From contig CAJFCV020000005.1 in the NCBI GenBank assembly GCA_904066235.2, positions 5,265,501 to 5,329,500 of the forward strand: a DNA stretch of 64,000 nucleotides, read 5' to 3'. The stretch comes from Bursaphelenchus xylophilus (Eukaryota; Nematoda; Chromadorea; Rhabditida; Aphelenchoididae). The notes beneath the pieces were generated by a model that made no database searches, had not been told where the DNA came from, and saw only the letters and a list, made by a program, of their open reading frames with translations. The position numbers and the translations under genes are program-made. This document shows, one piece after another, positions 1 to 11,805 of this stretch. The first letter of the stretch is position 1. The number at the start of each line of letters is the position of its first letter.

Positions 1-509
1 CTCGTTCATACGTCACAACAAATTTTATTACACACCCTCGTCGAGGTTGTAGGTGTCAATAAGAGCGGTGACTCACAACCTCAACTTCAAGGTCACCTCC
101 ATTTTCAAGGGGTTTAAACTGTTATTTCCCTTTTCAAATATTTGTAAAAAAGGAAGAGAGAGTAATGTAAAAAATAGAAGGGAAACAGAAGGACATCATC
201 TTAGAATCTTTTCTCGCGAACACGCGACCTTCTCTTATTTACTTGAGACAACTCTCGAGTTGGTGTTCCTATCACGAAGTAACGATAACTGTTTTGTAGT
301 TGACGGAGTCTGTTAAGATGAACGTGCAATTTTCTTTGCAAATCCCGCTAGTTTCAACGTTAGTTGTAACGTCTCTCTTAGGCTCCACGTGACTTGAGGC
401 GACTTTCCAAATTTTTTTCCAACCCTTAGGAAGTGCAGTTACCCTACGTTTCGGTGACCATTCATCGATTTGATTACTAAGATTGCATGATTGCAGTAAC
501 CTCCAGACA
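1..509. other. Upstream region of the STAT gene
   Basis: No coding segment is recognisable. The short open frames have no intron signals or family motifs. Near the right end an acceptor-like TTGCAG lies about 14 bases before the STAT start codon, so a 5' leader exon or SL trans-splicing at about position 496 is possible. Confidence 0.5.
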
Positions 510-2685
510 ATGGACCCATCTCCGTCCTCCGGGGTTTACAGTCCCGATTTCATGGATTACGAATCAGATGGCCGAGCTTCCAGTGTATCCTTCTCAGCGC
601 AGAGTCCGGCCACTTTGGCCGCTCAGAATGATCCCATATTTGTTATGAAACATAACACAACAGCGGAGATTTATCAGAAGTTCAAGGATGATGTGGATAT
701 CATCTTCTCGAATGCTGTATCCATCAAGGACCAATCCGAGATGCTGAATGTAAGAGAATTGCTGTATCACGCATTAGTTTCATCACATAAATCATGAGTA
801 TAAGCTGTATAATTTCAGCAACTTCCCATGATTCTGGAGTCGCTGATCTCAGCGTTAAACGACGAGAAACAATATTTGATGGGTGATGTTCTTTGTAATT
901 GGGCCATCAAACAGCAAAAGTTGACAGTTGCAACGCTTTGGACCCAACAACAAAATTACAATCTCCTCTCCGTAATCGATACCCAATTCGAATATTTCGG
1001 AGAACTATTGGAACAGACGTTGAGTGGTCTCAATTATCTGATGGAGAACTTCCCCAACCGAGGATTTGAGGAGTTTCATAGTCGGGTCAAACATATTACA
1101 CATTACTTTTTATTCTACTCGATAATCGTCTCCAAACAGCCGCCTTCAGTTGTAGTCAAATGCGGCGAAGCAGAGAACCATCGAAGGTCCCGATTCTGGT
1201 TCAACACCGAGATTCGGTAAAGGTTTTTACTACATTCGGGGGCAGTTGTAGGCTAGTAATTACACGATTTAAGGTAAAAAATGTGAAAAGTTTACTGTAA
1301 AAAGGTGGGGAACTTTATGCCAATTGAAGAGAAGACGACCAAATTCGATCTCGAAATGAACTTCTAAAGGCTCTTCTTTCAGAATCCTTGGAGGACGAGC
1401 TTTCAATTTGCACAAGAACTCCGAGAATGTTCAAGTTCAATGTTTTTTGATTACCGACGACACCGCCAAGAGACTGTTGAGTAACGCTTACCATGAAGTG
1501 TAAGCCATTCTCAGAACCAATGATGAATAATGAAATTAAAATTACCAGCATTATTTACAGATACGAAAACGAAGAGTTTCTGATCGAGCCCCCGACCTCG
1601 GTCCTTCACTCCGAAATCCATCATGGACTCTCGGCCAAGTTTGATGACATGAGAGTGTCCAAGAAAGGCAACTTGAGACGAGATTCCGTGGCCACAAAAC
1701 GATACTGTTTATGTTATAACGTGAGAGTAACAGCGTCTCATGGGATAGATCTGATTGGGAAGAAGGTATCCCTTCCCTTCGCTATTCTGGTCGGCCCCAA
1801 AACAGATGTCGAGGCCAAATTATTTCTGGAAAGAAGTTTCGCCGACCTGGTCAGAAAACCTTTAAGCGATGCCCCAACTATTGTATCGTATCAGGACATG
1901 GCTGATGCCTTGGAAATGAAATTCCAGTCGATCCTAGAAACACCTCAGAAGTCGACGGATACAATCCCGCTGATTCAACCCAAGCCATTCACCAACAACG
2001 TAAGGAAACGATCTGTTACGCAATTAAAATATAACCTAGAACGATGATTTCTTCAATAATAATTGGCTTTACAGGTAAAACATCATATTATCCATCGGCT
2101 TAAACCCGATGGGAATGCACAAATTGCCCTGGAGAATTTCATGAAACTACCAGTAGCTGAAGAATTCTGTTTGAAAAGAGGTTCGACTACAGAAGGAGAA
2201 TGGAAACTAGTGCCATACTACGAATGGTTCTTCAAACTCGCAGAAATGCTCAACAAATACATGTTACAGATGTGGAATGATGGCTTGATCTACGGTTTCT
2301 GTGGAAAGGATGAGGCCGAGCATCTTCTAAACGACTGCACTCGATCGACACTACTCATCAGGTTCAGTGATATAGAATTTGGAAAGATAAAAGTTAGTGT
2401 TAAAGATCGGACCGGAGGTAATTAAATTTGAACCCAAAATTAATCAAAATTACAGTAGTCCGACATCATTGGTATGACCAAGCAGACCTGCAATCGCGCC
2501 CTCTTAGTCGCGAACTCTTATCCAATAATAAATATGGAGGAGTCGAGTTCATTTACCCCAATTATCCCATGGAAATGGCCTTAGGCGGTCGGGAAAAAAG
2601 TAACACCGGGATCCGCAAACCGCGGCATCTTCAGCCGACCCCAGTGTACTTTGACAATCAAGAAGCGGCGGTCTCCAACTTCTAA
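510..2685 (+). CDS. STAT family transcription factor (sta-1-like), short form
   Basis: Exons: 510-749, 819-1216, 1383-1499, 1561-1999, 2075-2417, 2456-2685, giving 588 aa. STATs are latent cytoplasmic factors that dimerise through SH2-phosphotyrosine contacts and bind DNA in the nucleus. Residues about 20-210 match the STAT coiled-coil region and end in the family signature GEAENHRRSRFWFNTEIR. Residues about 213-400 are the DNA-binding domain (for example VQVQCFLITDDTAKRLL). The SH2 domain follows, with LIYGFCGKDEAEHLL and the pTyr-binding arginine at about 494 in TLLIRFSD. There is no room for the vertebrate N-terminal cooperativity domain, as also reported for C. elegans STA-1. The tail is only about 30 residues after the SH2 core. 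It has no canonical GY(V/I) activation site; Tyr577 (TPVYFDN) is the only tyrosine left in the tail and is my candidate. Family assignment is firm; exon joins are inferred from phase and motif continuity. An upstream start cannot be excluded. Confidence 0.9.
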
Positions 2686-5025
2686 TATTTTAATGTTGTG
2701 TATTAAAACAGAATAATAATAAATCTACGCACGATGATGGACACTATTAATTGGATTACCCGTTTCTCCGCACTTTATCAATCAAAAAGATCGGCATTAC
2801 AAAAATTTGCATGAGAATGAAAGGTCGCAAGCTGACGCCATATTTTCTCGAGAACAATTAGGTTCCCAACGCCCTTAAACCAATCGCCAGCCATTCATTC
2901 GAATGCCGTTCCTCCCTTTCCCTTCTGAGACTCCAAGATCTTGCTTTAATGGCTCTGTTTCTAGAGTTTAATCGACCGTTTTCCAAGGGTTCGCCCTGCT
3001 TTGTCTTCAAAATGTATTCAAATTCCGCTTTGTTTTTACCTTCGGAAGGGTCCGGAATCTGCACCAGATGGCGCGACAAGTGTTTTGTCCTGCTTAAGCA
3101 TTTTTATGGCGATAAACAGAGTTCTTTCCTTCCGGAGTTCCCTAATATGTCCCACTTGAGCCTTTCGATGAGTGACCAGCGGCCGTTTCGCCCCCGAGGT
3201 CTTATGTCTTATAAGTCTTTTTATTTGAAACGGGGTTTCTTAGCGCCGAAAGTGTCGGGAATTCATTCCCCACTTCCTAAACCTTTTTGAAGACATGAAA
3301 AGTGTTACCCGACCAGGATATCCCGTTGCCTGAGCAGGATTTTTGCTGGGATCAGTGAGGGTCACTTTATGATTATGCCTAACCAAATTTAGGACCACTT
3401 TAAATCCCATACTTTATGCAATTCAAAACGAAAAGTGACACGAAGAAGGTCCTTGTAATGAATGCCACTCAAATTGAATGCGTTATGTCCTTACAACGAC
3501 TTTCTGTGAGTAATTTATGTCTAATTGCAGAGTAATATTCCTCGTTGAAGCGACTTCCCTGGGAGCCCATGAATAAACTGTATAAGTAAATAATTAGGTA
3601 GTAAAGTTCCTTTATAAGTCTGCAGAAGATGACTCCGGATGCTCATTCGACGTGCCTTCCCTCATTCGGTCGCACTTGAGCCCCCGTTGGAAGCGCGCCA
3701 AACTCTTTTATTAAGAGCGCCGCTTTAATGAGATTCCGGCACAAAGCCGGCAATCCACGGCACTCTCCCTGGACGCCTATTCAGCGCTCGATTGGCCTGC
3801 GCATCCCCACAAAAGATGGTCCACTCCCACCCAATTTTCACGCGCCACACCCAATGTTTTTTATTATACCATTTTACGGCTGGAGACGCTCAAAGATGAG
3901 ATGAATCGCCCCCCCCCCCCCAAACTCGGCTTTTCATGTTTGGCCAAAATTGCAATTCAATGGCCCTGACCTTTCGCCCCGAAAGTCGCGCAAAGACCTA
4001 AACTGAATCATGGAATCTGAATTCCCAACTGTTTTCTCGATCCTTGAGGATTTAAAGGCCATTCAAACCCGATCGCTCTGGGTCTCGTACCTTGCTCTTA
4101 TACAATCCCCTTTGTTACTCCATAAATTGTATTCACATATCTGACCATTCTCTTCAGAGCATCACTGTAATGTGTCTAGTATATTTCTTCAGCTCCCGGA
4201 CAAAATCGGAAATTGGACGAAACCAAAAATCACTGCAACGCATTGCAGATTGCAATGTTTCTAACAAGAAGATTTTTAATTTGGTTGGATCGGTTCTACA
4301 TAAACGCGCGCTTAGGCTTTCCCAGGCAGATACTTTCGTATAACTTGGAGTTTACGTCAATGCGGCAAGGCACGCTATACTGATTTTGCCTTTCTTCCAT
4401 TCTCCTAGAATTTCCTTCAATGAATTCAGCACTCTCACCGTTTCGACTTCACCCAGTCAGCCTTGCCGTGCCTTGCGATCATAAACTGGACCTTGTTTAT
4501 GATCGGATTTAGTGTTTTAAAGTCCGGGCGGCGATTCTTTGGTTCTCCAGCGCCTGAGGGTCTTTTTAATAAGTCGTGTCCCAAGGGCTGAAAAGAAAGG
4601 GAGATAATTTTGAGAAATAGCCGGTCACTTTCTCCAGAGATATAATATATTAAGTAGCCATTTGTTCTTTTTGACACATTTATGCGGCCTGTTATTCACT
4701 TACCCATTTCCGCTTTCGTTTCGCAAAGAAATTCAATTTTTTTGCTCTAAAATATACATCCAAAAATTGCGTCATCGTTTAGAATTTGCGTCGCCATGAC
4801 ATATTTTTTGTATTTTGTCCGCTTTGTTTGTTTCCTTGGTAATTTTTCTGACAGACATTTTCTGCAGCTTTAGCCAAATTCGAGGTATTCCTAAAATTGG
4901 ACGGAATGAGAGCTTCCGATTTTTTCAGATCCGATTACTTCTTTCGCCCTGTATCGTGTTTGGCTATGTATAATATATTTATTTGTGTTTTATAAGACTA
5001 TTTTTAGCGTTATCGTAAATTTGGG
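2686..5025. other. Intergenic region
   Basis: About 2.3 kb with no supported gene. It holds scattered short frames without splice logic and a homopolymer run of C at about 3909-3921. The last 20 bases before the next start codon contain a TTTTTAG acceptor-like site near 5006 that could receive a spliced leader. Confidence 0.5.
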
Positions 5026-8000
5026 ATGGATCGGCCATGGGTAATATTATTCACATTTCTCACAGTTGCAAATTCGTTAGATTGTAAGTTGAAATTCATA
5101 CTGTTTGACTTAGATTTGAAATTGTTTTAGTGGCTAGGAAATCATGCCCTGAACATTTCTTACACGGTAAAACAGAGAGCGGTGTCTATGCTTTGGGAGA
5201 CGGATACCATACAAGTTTCAAAGTGCTTTGCAAAATGCCCTCTAATGCAGAAGGAGACTCGGAAGTGACGACTGTAATCAGAACAGCGTTGGAGAGATGG
5301 GTTTCTGTTGGATTCGAGCCTCAAACTGTCGGATTTCAGTATGTAAAATTTTTTACTTTGTGTAAAGTTATTCATTTCTTTATTCCTAATTTTTCCCTTT
5401 CAGAATCTCGGATCGATCTTTTCTTAAGCACTTAATAGAACCTTCTGATAAATGCGAGCAAAAACTTTGGATAAGATGGCCGGCATTCAATGGAAATCTG
5501 TCCGAAACGTAAGTTGTAATGTCTCAGTCTTTTGTTCTTTCTTGTTTCTGAATCAGCGATCGATTACTCATCCGATTTAAACAGTTTTTGATGCGGCCAC
5601 TGTTTTTGTAAACATTGAGAGTACTGTAAAAAGTTTCTTTTACTTCAGATATTCCTTTACGTTGCGGTCTATTCAAGGAATCGACAAAACCATACAGTGG
5701 AATGGAACAAAAGATGGTAAGGAGAAGATAGACTTTACTGCTATTACGGACTTTTACAGCTTATGAGCAGCATCTTACCTTGTCCAACACACATGCCGGA
5801 GTTCTGCATATCATTCCTGACGGTCTGCCGAACAACTTTACCGCTGCTATCCAGATTAAAACTTCATCTTTGGAGTTTCGAGAAGTCCTTTGGCCAAGAG
5901 AACACAAGTGCAAATTCGACCTGAATTCCCTTTCTGATCGTGTCCGTCTCCTTGTAACTGGCTCCAGAAAATTGAGTTTCTCCTTCAGAACAGATCGGCC
6001 AAACGAAAGACTTCTTTCTTTCGAGTCCGCCGATGGAAATTTGGAAGTTCAATTGGTTGATGGTAAATATTTCTTTTTTAAATACAGGTTCACAATTTAC
6101 AGGTTATTTGATCAGAGTTGGACAAGACGTTTACCCAATTAGTCTTCTTGCCGACACAAACTGGCACACATTCACCTGGGATCCTAGGGCGTTGGCTTTT
6201 CACATTGATTATAACGACCCTATCAATGTTGGCCTCACTGTTAATGCTATCCAGCTGACTTTGAACGGCCAGGTGGGGGCCTTCCGAAGAGATTCGTCCG
6301 AATGGATGTGCCATGGAGCCCCCGAACTTGAACTCAAACTTGTTCAATCTTCAACTCGAACCCTTTGTTCAGAGAATCAACCCGGATTCTGTTATTGTAA
6401 AGGTCCTCAGTCAGCTTTAATCAATTTGAAGAACCGGAGGGTGGATTGCCCAGCAAAAACGGAAGTCGAGAAGGCATTCACACTGTACCGGGACTCTCGA
6501 AAGTTGTCATTGTTTTATCTTCCCAGCTACACAACAGTTCAACCAATTTCAGTTTTGATCAAAACGGATTCTGTAAGTTTGAGCGGTTTTTGGCGCGAAA
6601 TTCCGTGAAAACAAAAGAATTAGGTCTTGGCCGGGGTCGAACCGGCGACCTTCTGCGTGTGAAGCAGACGTGATAACCACTACACCACAAGACCACGGAC
6701 TCTCTCGCCTTTCTATCGGACCGAATGCCTTTTCTCTTTTCGTTTTCTCTCGAGGAGGAGTTCGTTTTCAGAATGTGGGACTTATCTTTTTTGGTCAACA
6801 TAATCGAACCGGATATGGATTGGAACGGTTTCAAGTGCAATTTGAAGGGGAAAGGATGACTGCCGGTGCCTGTTCAAAACTCCGGAGACCCGATCAGATC
6901 TGTCTTTCTTGTGCTATCAAAAGGAAAGGCGGCTTTGCTACTAACACATGGATGAGAGTTTCGCTGTTTTATCATCAGTCTAATGTGTACCTAACCGTCG
7001 ATGAACAGATTTGCCAGTTGACAGAGGATGAGAGGAAAATGGATGTTGCTGATTTGTACTCAATGTCCAGCGCCGTGAACTCAGTTTTGTTCTTAGGAGG
7101 TGGAACTGCTTATGCCAAGCGGTTGTATTTGAATGAAGAATTGATTAACGTTTCATTTCGTAGTAAATTCTTTGAGAACACAAGGGAAAAGGCACCACCG
7201 CTAAGAGTAAGTTAACGTAAAGGTAGTGCTTGTATGTATGTGTATTTCTAGGGTTGTGTTGCCGATCTCAGGGTGGGAGGAAGTTCGATGGACTTGCATG
7301 ACATCTATACTTCTCAGCAAATAACAATTGTTAACGATACAAAGAAGCAGCGAGACATCTTCTCTATTACAGTGAGTTACTTCGTTGAACACTCTTCTTC
7401 TACCTTTACTCTCTGATTCCTTTCATACCACACATTTTAGCCAAAGTGTATCGAATGCGAGGGTTTAAAGTCGAATTGTCATGGAGCCAGATGCAGAATT
7501 CCTCAACCGATTATACTGAACTCATTCAGGAAGAATGCCGATCCCGTTTGTGACTGCGCCCAGGTTTTTGCTGACAAGAATACGCTGAATGGTGAATGTA
7601 AAGTAGAATCTAAACAACAGACAACAACCAAGAAAACATCCTTGGCTTTGTCGCGTTCTGAAGGCCCTGTTCATCTGGAAATACGCCCAGGGTTTTTGAA
7701 ATACGCAAAGTTACAAAAGCTATGGGCTCTTCTCAGATTCCCTCAAGGATCAGCTGGACTTGTTTCAATCTTGGATTATGGTAGAGTTAGAGTTCTTGTG
7801 GACAATTATGGGCAGACAGTATATATTGAAGATGAGAGCGGAAACAAAGAAGGTAGGTGACTTTGGTATAAATTTACGTTTTCAGAATTCACCGTTGATC
7901 CCAATGATGAACGTCTCCATCTGGTAGCTATCGAAAGGAATCCTTCGGTGGGAACGAATTCAGCCGACAGGTCCTTAAGTTTCCGGGTCGACAACGACGT

Positions 8001-8734
8001 TCGAACCATCCAACTTGACATCTTTCCAATTGAAGAGAGTTCCACGGCCGAACTTCATATTCAGAAGTTGGAAAAAGGCTTCGGTGGCTGTATTAGTGGT
8101 AAGTAACTAAAACAAAAATTGTATATTCTATTCTTATAGAACTTTCATTAGCCTTTGATTATGATGATTTTACTACCGGATTACCTATAAAGGATAACAA
8201 AATGGAACAATTTGAGGTGTTGAAGGAATTAATTGAGCGCCCTGAACGTCCGACGAGTGTCGACGGACTCCTCAGATATTATGATGAGTGTGGAATCAGA
8301 GACCCCACTTTATGGGAGTCAAATTCCGAACCTTTCGGCCAAGTCGGAGCTTATGACCCAGATCACGAATTTGATTTTGCTTGGGGTATGTAAATATAAT
8401 CGGTTATAACCTATAATTTCCAGTATTCCACACCCTATTTGTGATCCTCAATATTCTGGTGGTTGTCTTGGGAATTCTACTATGTGGTTGTTGTCTGTTC
8501 TGCTGGTATAGGAACAGAAAACACGTCTACAAGACCTCTGATCGTGGATATGTTTCTGCGGAAGAATACATAAAGTTGTTCAAGGAAATTGGAGAAGAGG
8601 ACACACGATCAGAAGAAGACTCCATTCCTCATGGCATTCCTCCATTGGATGAGAACCCAATCACTGACCGCAAAAGTCCATTAAGTATGAAGAGAGTGAC
8701 CTTCAAGAATACACCCACCTCCATCGATGTATAA
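5026..8734 (+). CDS. Caspr/neurexin-IV-like receptor (ITX-1/NLR-type)
   Basis: Twelve exons: 5026-5083, 5131-5338, 5404-5508, 5649-5716, 5760-6062, 6103-6572, 6772-7206, 7252-7371, 7441-7852, 7886-8098, 8140-8385, 8424-8734; 982 aa. Residues 1-18 look like a signal peptide. Next comes a fibrinogen-like segment (SGVYALGDGY, then KCEQKLWIRW), at least two laminin-G modules (one begins NVGLIFFGQHN), a cysteine-rich EGF-like stretch from about residue 590, and a third LamG ending GFGGCISG. A single membrane span (LFVILNILVVVLGILLCGCC) lies near residues 885-905. The roughly 75-residue tail begins YRNRKHVYKTSDRGYVS, similar to the juxtamembrane protein-4.1-binding region of neurexin IV/Caspr. Family members act in cell adhesion at septate-type junctions, epithelia and neurons. 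Compared with full Caspr (about 1300 aa) the N-terminal discoidin module is missing, as if this is a shortened paralogue or the 5' end is incomplete. The intron at 6573-6771 carries a tRNA gene on the other strand. Confidence 0.85.
6622..6694 (-). tRNA. tRNA-Val(CAC)
   Basis: Read on the minus strand, this 73-nt segment folds as a standard cloverleaf. The acceptor stem GGTCTTG pairs with CAAGACC, the A box is TGGTGTAGTGG-like, the anticodon stem-loop is TCTGC-TTCACAC-GCAGA with anticodon CAC, and the T loop is GGTTCGAACCC. A run of four T's in the transcript direction (complement of AAAA at about 6613-6616) can terminate Pol III. The gene sits inside an intron of the neurexin-like receptor, antisense to it. 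CCA is not encoded, as expected. Confidence 0.95.
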
Positions 8735-9069
8735 TGTAAAGAAGGTTCTAGTTTGATTGGTGCTCCCAAATGTTGTGATCAGGTCATCGTGGCCTTCGAA
8801 AGGTTAATTCGGGTCGTCTCTTTGCCTCATCCGGTCCTATACCTCAACGCTTCGCTTCCCTAAATATTATTTTCTTACTTTTGGCAGTTGTATATTACTT
8901 TATATTTTAATCTGCGCATTATTTTATATTATTTATTCGTTTTACGTTACTTTTGCAGTTATACTCAATAAATTTAACAAGTCAAGGTAATCATTTCCTA
9001 CGGTTTCGTGTCGTATACGATTTGCTCGAATAGACGAAAACCGGCCATCTTTTACAATTTTAAGATTTG

Positions 9070-9126
9070 AGGTTCCAGTATAACAATTCATTTGTGACAT
9101 AGAAATCCGATTATAACCAAGAAAAT
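9070..9126. repeat. Dispersed repeat, copy 1
   Basis: A segment of about 57 bp beginning AGGTTCCAGTATAACAATTC and ending ATAACCAAGAAAAT. It recurs in the same orientation at 13812-13872 with a few substitutions and a small insertion. Both copies lie just downstream of a gene. Its nature is unknown; it could be a remnant of a mobile element. Confidence 0.7.
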
Positions 9127-9419
9127 TCGGAATTTTAAGAATCATAGAAATGAATATCATTTTTTGAAGTCAGCGGCCTCGGTTTATGCCCAAAATTTTT
9201 TTACTTTTACTTATGACGTAATCACCACAACTAATTTTCAAAATGTTTTCTTTGCTCTCCGATTAACACTGGTCGATTTTACTTTTTGCGGTAAATAAAA
9301 AACGAACTTTCCGATTTTTGCACAACGCCAAAACTTTTTAGCACTGATAGACTTGGCCGTGGTGGGACAAATCAAAATTGGCAGTAAAAACGACGTGAGC
9401 CGAATGTAGGGATTGAGTA

Positions 9420-9910
9420 CGGAAAGGTCCGCTGCGGAAAGGTCCGCTAAAAAAAGAAAAGAGAAGGGCGGGGGGAAGGGTGGGGGGAGGTTTTCGATGG
9501 CGCTGAGTTCGAAAATCATATAAATTTTTTTCTGAATTTTACAATTTTGCTTAAGCAGTAGTGTCATTTTCGCTGTAAAGACGAAAAAAGCGTCATAAGT
9601 TTTCTTACAATATCATACAAGTTTGACCAAGTTTTTACCAATTAAAACATTTATTTTAAAGAATTGAGGAAGATAGGCAAAAATTCAGAAGAAATGGATA
9701 CAATTTTCAAAATCAGCACCACCGAAAACCCCTAAATCCATTACTCAAAAAAGATTTTTTTAAAATTACTAATTAATACTACTGCTTGCAAAATTGTAAA
9801 ATTCAGAAAAAATGGATACGATATTCGAAATCAGCGCCATCGAAAACCTCCCCCCTCCCCGCCCTCCTCTTTCCTTTTTTTAGCGGACCTTTCCGCAGCG
9901 GACCTTTCCG
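9420..9910. repeat. Inverted-repeat element (MITE-like) with GC-rich ends
   Basis: The left arm (about 9420-9563) and right arm (about 9770-9910) are reverse complements over roughly 140 bp with small gaps. The termini are made of a doubled CGGAAAGGTCCGCTG unit. The inner part of each arm carries a purine/pyrimidine-rich run followed by TTTTCGATGGCGCTGA. A partial extra copy of the right-arm interior lies at about 9683-9740, suggesting internal duplication. No coding sequence lies between the arms, so this looks like a non-autonomous fold-back or MITE element. I could not identify a target-site duplication. Confidence 0.75.
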
Positions 9911-10258
9911 TCCTTCGTGGAATGTAGGACAGGAATTCGGAATGCCAAATGGAAGTTTTCCAGTTAGGACCACCACGGACGGCGCGAGTTGCGCGCTAAG
10001 TTGTCAGTGCCGTTACTTCCGGAAAAAAGTGATTGACGCAATCAGCGGATGCATGTTTTTCATTGGTTTTGTTGCGTTTACGCATACGTGATCAGAAAGT
10101 TTTAGCTGATAAAACTAATTTATGTATTTTTTGGATATGAATTGATTCATTGTTTTATTTTTGTTGATTTGTGTCGACTGATTTCGCGGTGGGGTTTCAA
10201 TGTTCCTGGACGAGCACACTTTATTTGCACGTTTCTTTGATTCATTCCAGGTAAAATA

Positions 10259-11805
10259 ATGCAAGTGCCATATTTATCCAATTTTCTGTCTAATCTGAAG
10301 TCAGCCAAGTTGGATGACTTCGTCGACCGTTCACATTATCTGTACACTCCGTCTTTACTCATCTTCTTTGCCCTTTTGATTGGTTCGAAGCAGACTTTCG
10401 GAGACCCAATCACCTGTATGGTCCCGGCGAACTTTCCAGGTAATTTAACTGCGTTTTGATAATTTATTATTGATTTGTTGTTTTAGGTTCGTGGGCACAA
10501 TACGTTCATCAATATTGTTTTGTGACGGGTACATACCACACTCGGAATGGAACGCATCTTGATTCTGAATTACCTCAGATGACCATCGACTACTACCAGT
10601 GGGTCCCGTATTTCCTTGCTGTTGTCGCTGTTATGTTCTACGCCCCTCATCTGTTTTGGATGACCCTTCAGAACAAGTCAGGTATTGTTGCTATTTTTCT
10701 TTAATTTTGCTTTTTTTCAGAGGTCGATTACGAGTCTATCGTTGAAAGATGTTGCAAGGTTCGATCCAAAAGCCAGAAAGAGCGAAAAGAAGAAGTTCAT
10801 GAGATTGCCGTCTATCTAAAGGAGTCTTCATTGATCAGACATCGCGCTGGGTTCATGAGTTCTCTTGGATGGATGGGAACAGCCTGCTATTTGACCAGCA
10901 AAGTGTTGAACATGGTCAATGTGATCTTTCAGCTGCATATTTTGAACTCTTTTATTGGTTCGGGGTCCAGTTATTGGGGTTTTAAGGTAAGCGTGAATAT
11001 TGCTCTCATTAGTTTCAGATCATTGATGATGGTTTGAAGGGCATCTATTGGGATGCGACTGGGTTCTTTCCTCGTGTCTCCTACTGCAACATTGCCAGAC
11101 TGAAGCTTTCATACGACGACAGCCATATTGTTCAGTGTGCTCTGATGATCAACATGCTGAATGAGAAGGCCTTTGTGATGATTTACTTCTGGCTGGTGTT
11201 GTTGATGATTCCCACCATGTTGAACCTTGCCTACTCTTTCATCATAATGTGTGCTGCGCCGGTTAGAGTCTGGCAAACAAAGCAATACCTTCGCCAGGTT
11301 TTGAACGAAAACAACAACAACAACGGAAAGGGTAAGTTTGGTTTGAGTAATTGATATGAAACTCATAGGCTATGCTGAGTACTGTATGGTCAGAAAATTC
11401 GTCGGCGATCTTCTCAGTTTCGACGGCCTTCTGTTGCTCCGGTTTGTTCAGACCCATGCGGGCTTCCTGGTTGCGTCCGAATTGGCCTCCGAACTTTTTA
11501 CGTTATACCATGAAGAAGACCGTCTGCCCACCCTGAAAGTTCACAGGAACACGGGTACGTTTTTTGTTATATCATCTGAAATGTGGTGCCTATAGAATAA
11601 ATTTTGGTTTTGTAGGTGGATATTCCAACGAATTGGCCCTTTCTCCCAGTTTGCTCAAGGAAGATGCCAAGAATTTTTACGAAAAGGCCCCTATTGACGC
11701 TCCGTCGATCACTGACTCTTTGGGATCCCGATTTGAATGGTAAGGGTACATCCAAATTACACTATTTGTAGCGAACAAACCTACCCTGCCAGCTCAAAAT
11801 GCTAA
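10259..11805 (+). CDS. Innexin gap-junction protein
   Basis: Exons: 10259-10439, 10487-10681, 10721-10986, 11019-11331, 11369-11554, 11616-11739, 11772-11805; 432 aa. Innexins form invertebrate gap junctions and hemichannels in the plasma membrane. The family pattern is clear: an N-terminal span (YTPSLLIFFALLIGSKQTFG), extracellular loop 1 with CMVPANFPGSW and HQYCFVTGTY, the hallmark YYQWVPYFLAVVAVMFYAPH (YYQW) at the start of TM2, a second cysteine loop (FPRVSYCNIARL), TM4 and a cytoplasmic tail. Length is within the usual 370-450 aa. Translation could instead stop at 11741-11743 if the last intron is retained; splicing adds the tail ending ASSKC. The start codon follows an acceptor-like site at 10250. 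Which C. elegans inx/unc-7/unc-9 paralogue it matches cannot be decided by eye. Confidence 0.93.

Larger units (their letters stand above)
8735..10258. other. Intergenic region with repeats
   Basis: No gene is supported. It holds the 3' UTR of the receptor, one copy of a dispersed repeat (9070-9126) and a long inverted repeat (9420-9910). Just before the innexin start codon is a TTCATTCCAG acceptor ending at 10250, a likely trans-splice site. Confidence 0.55.
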
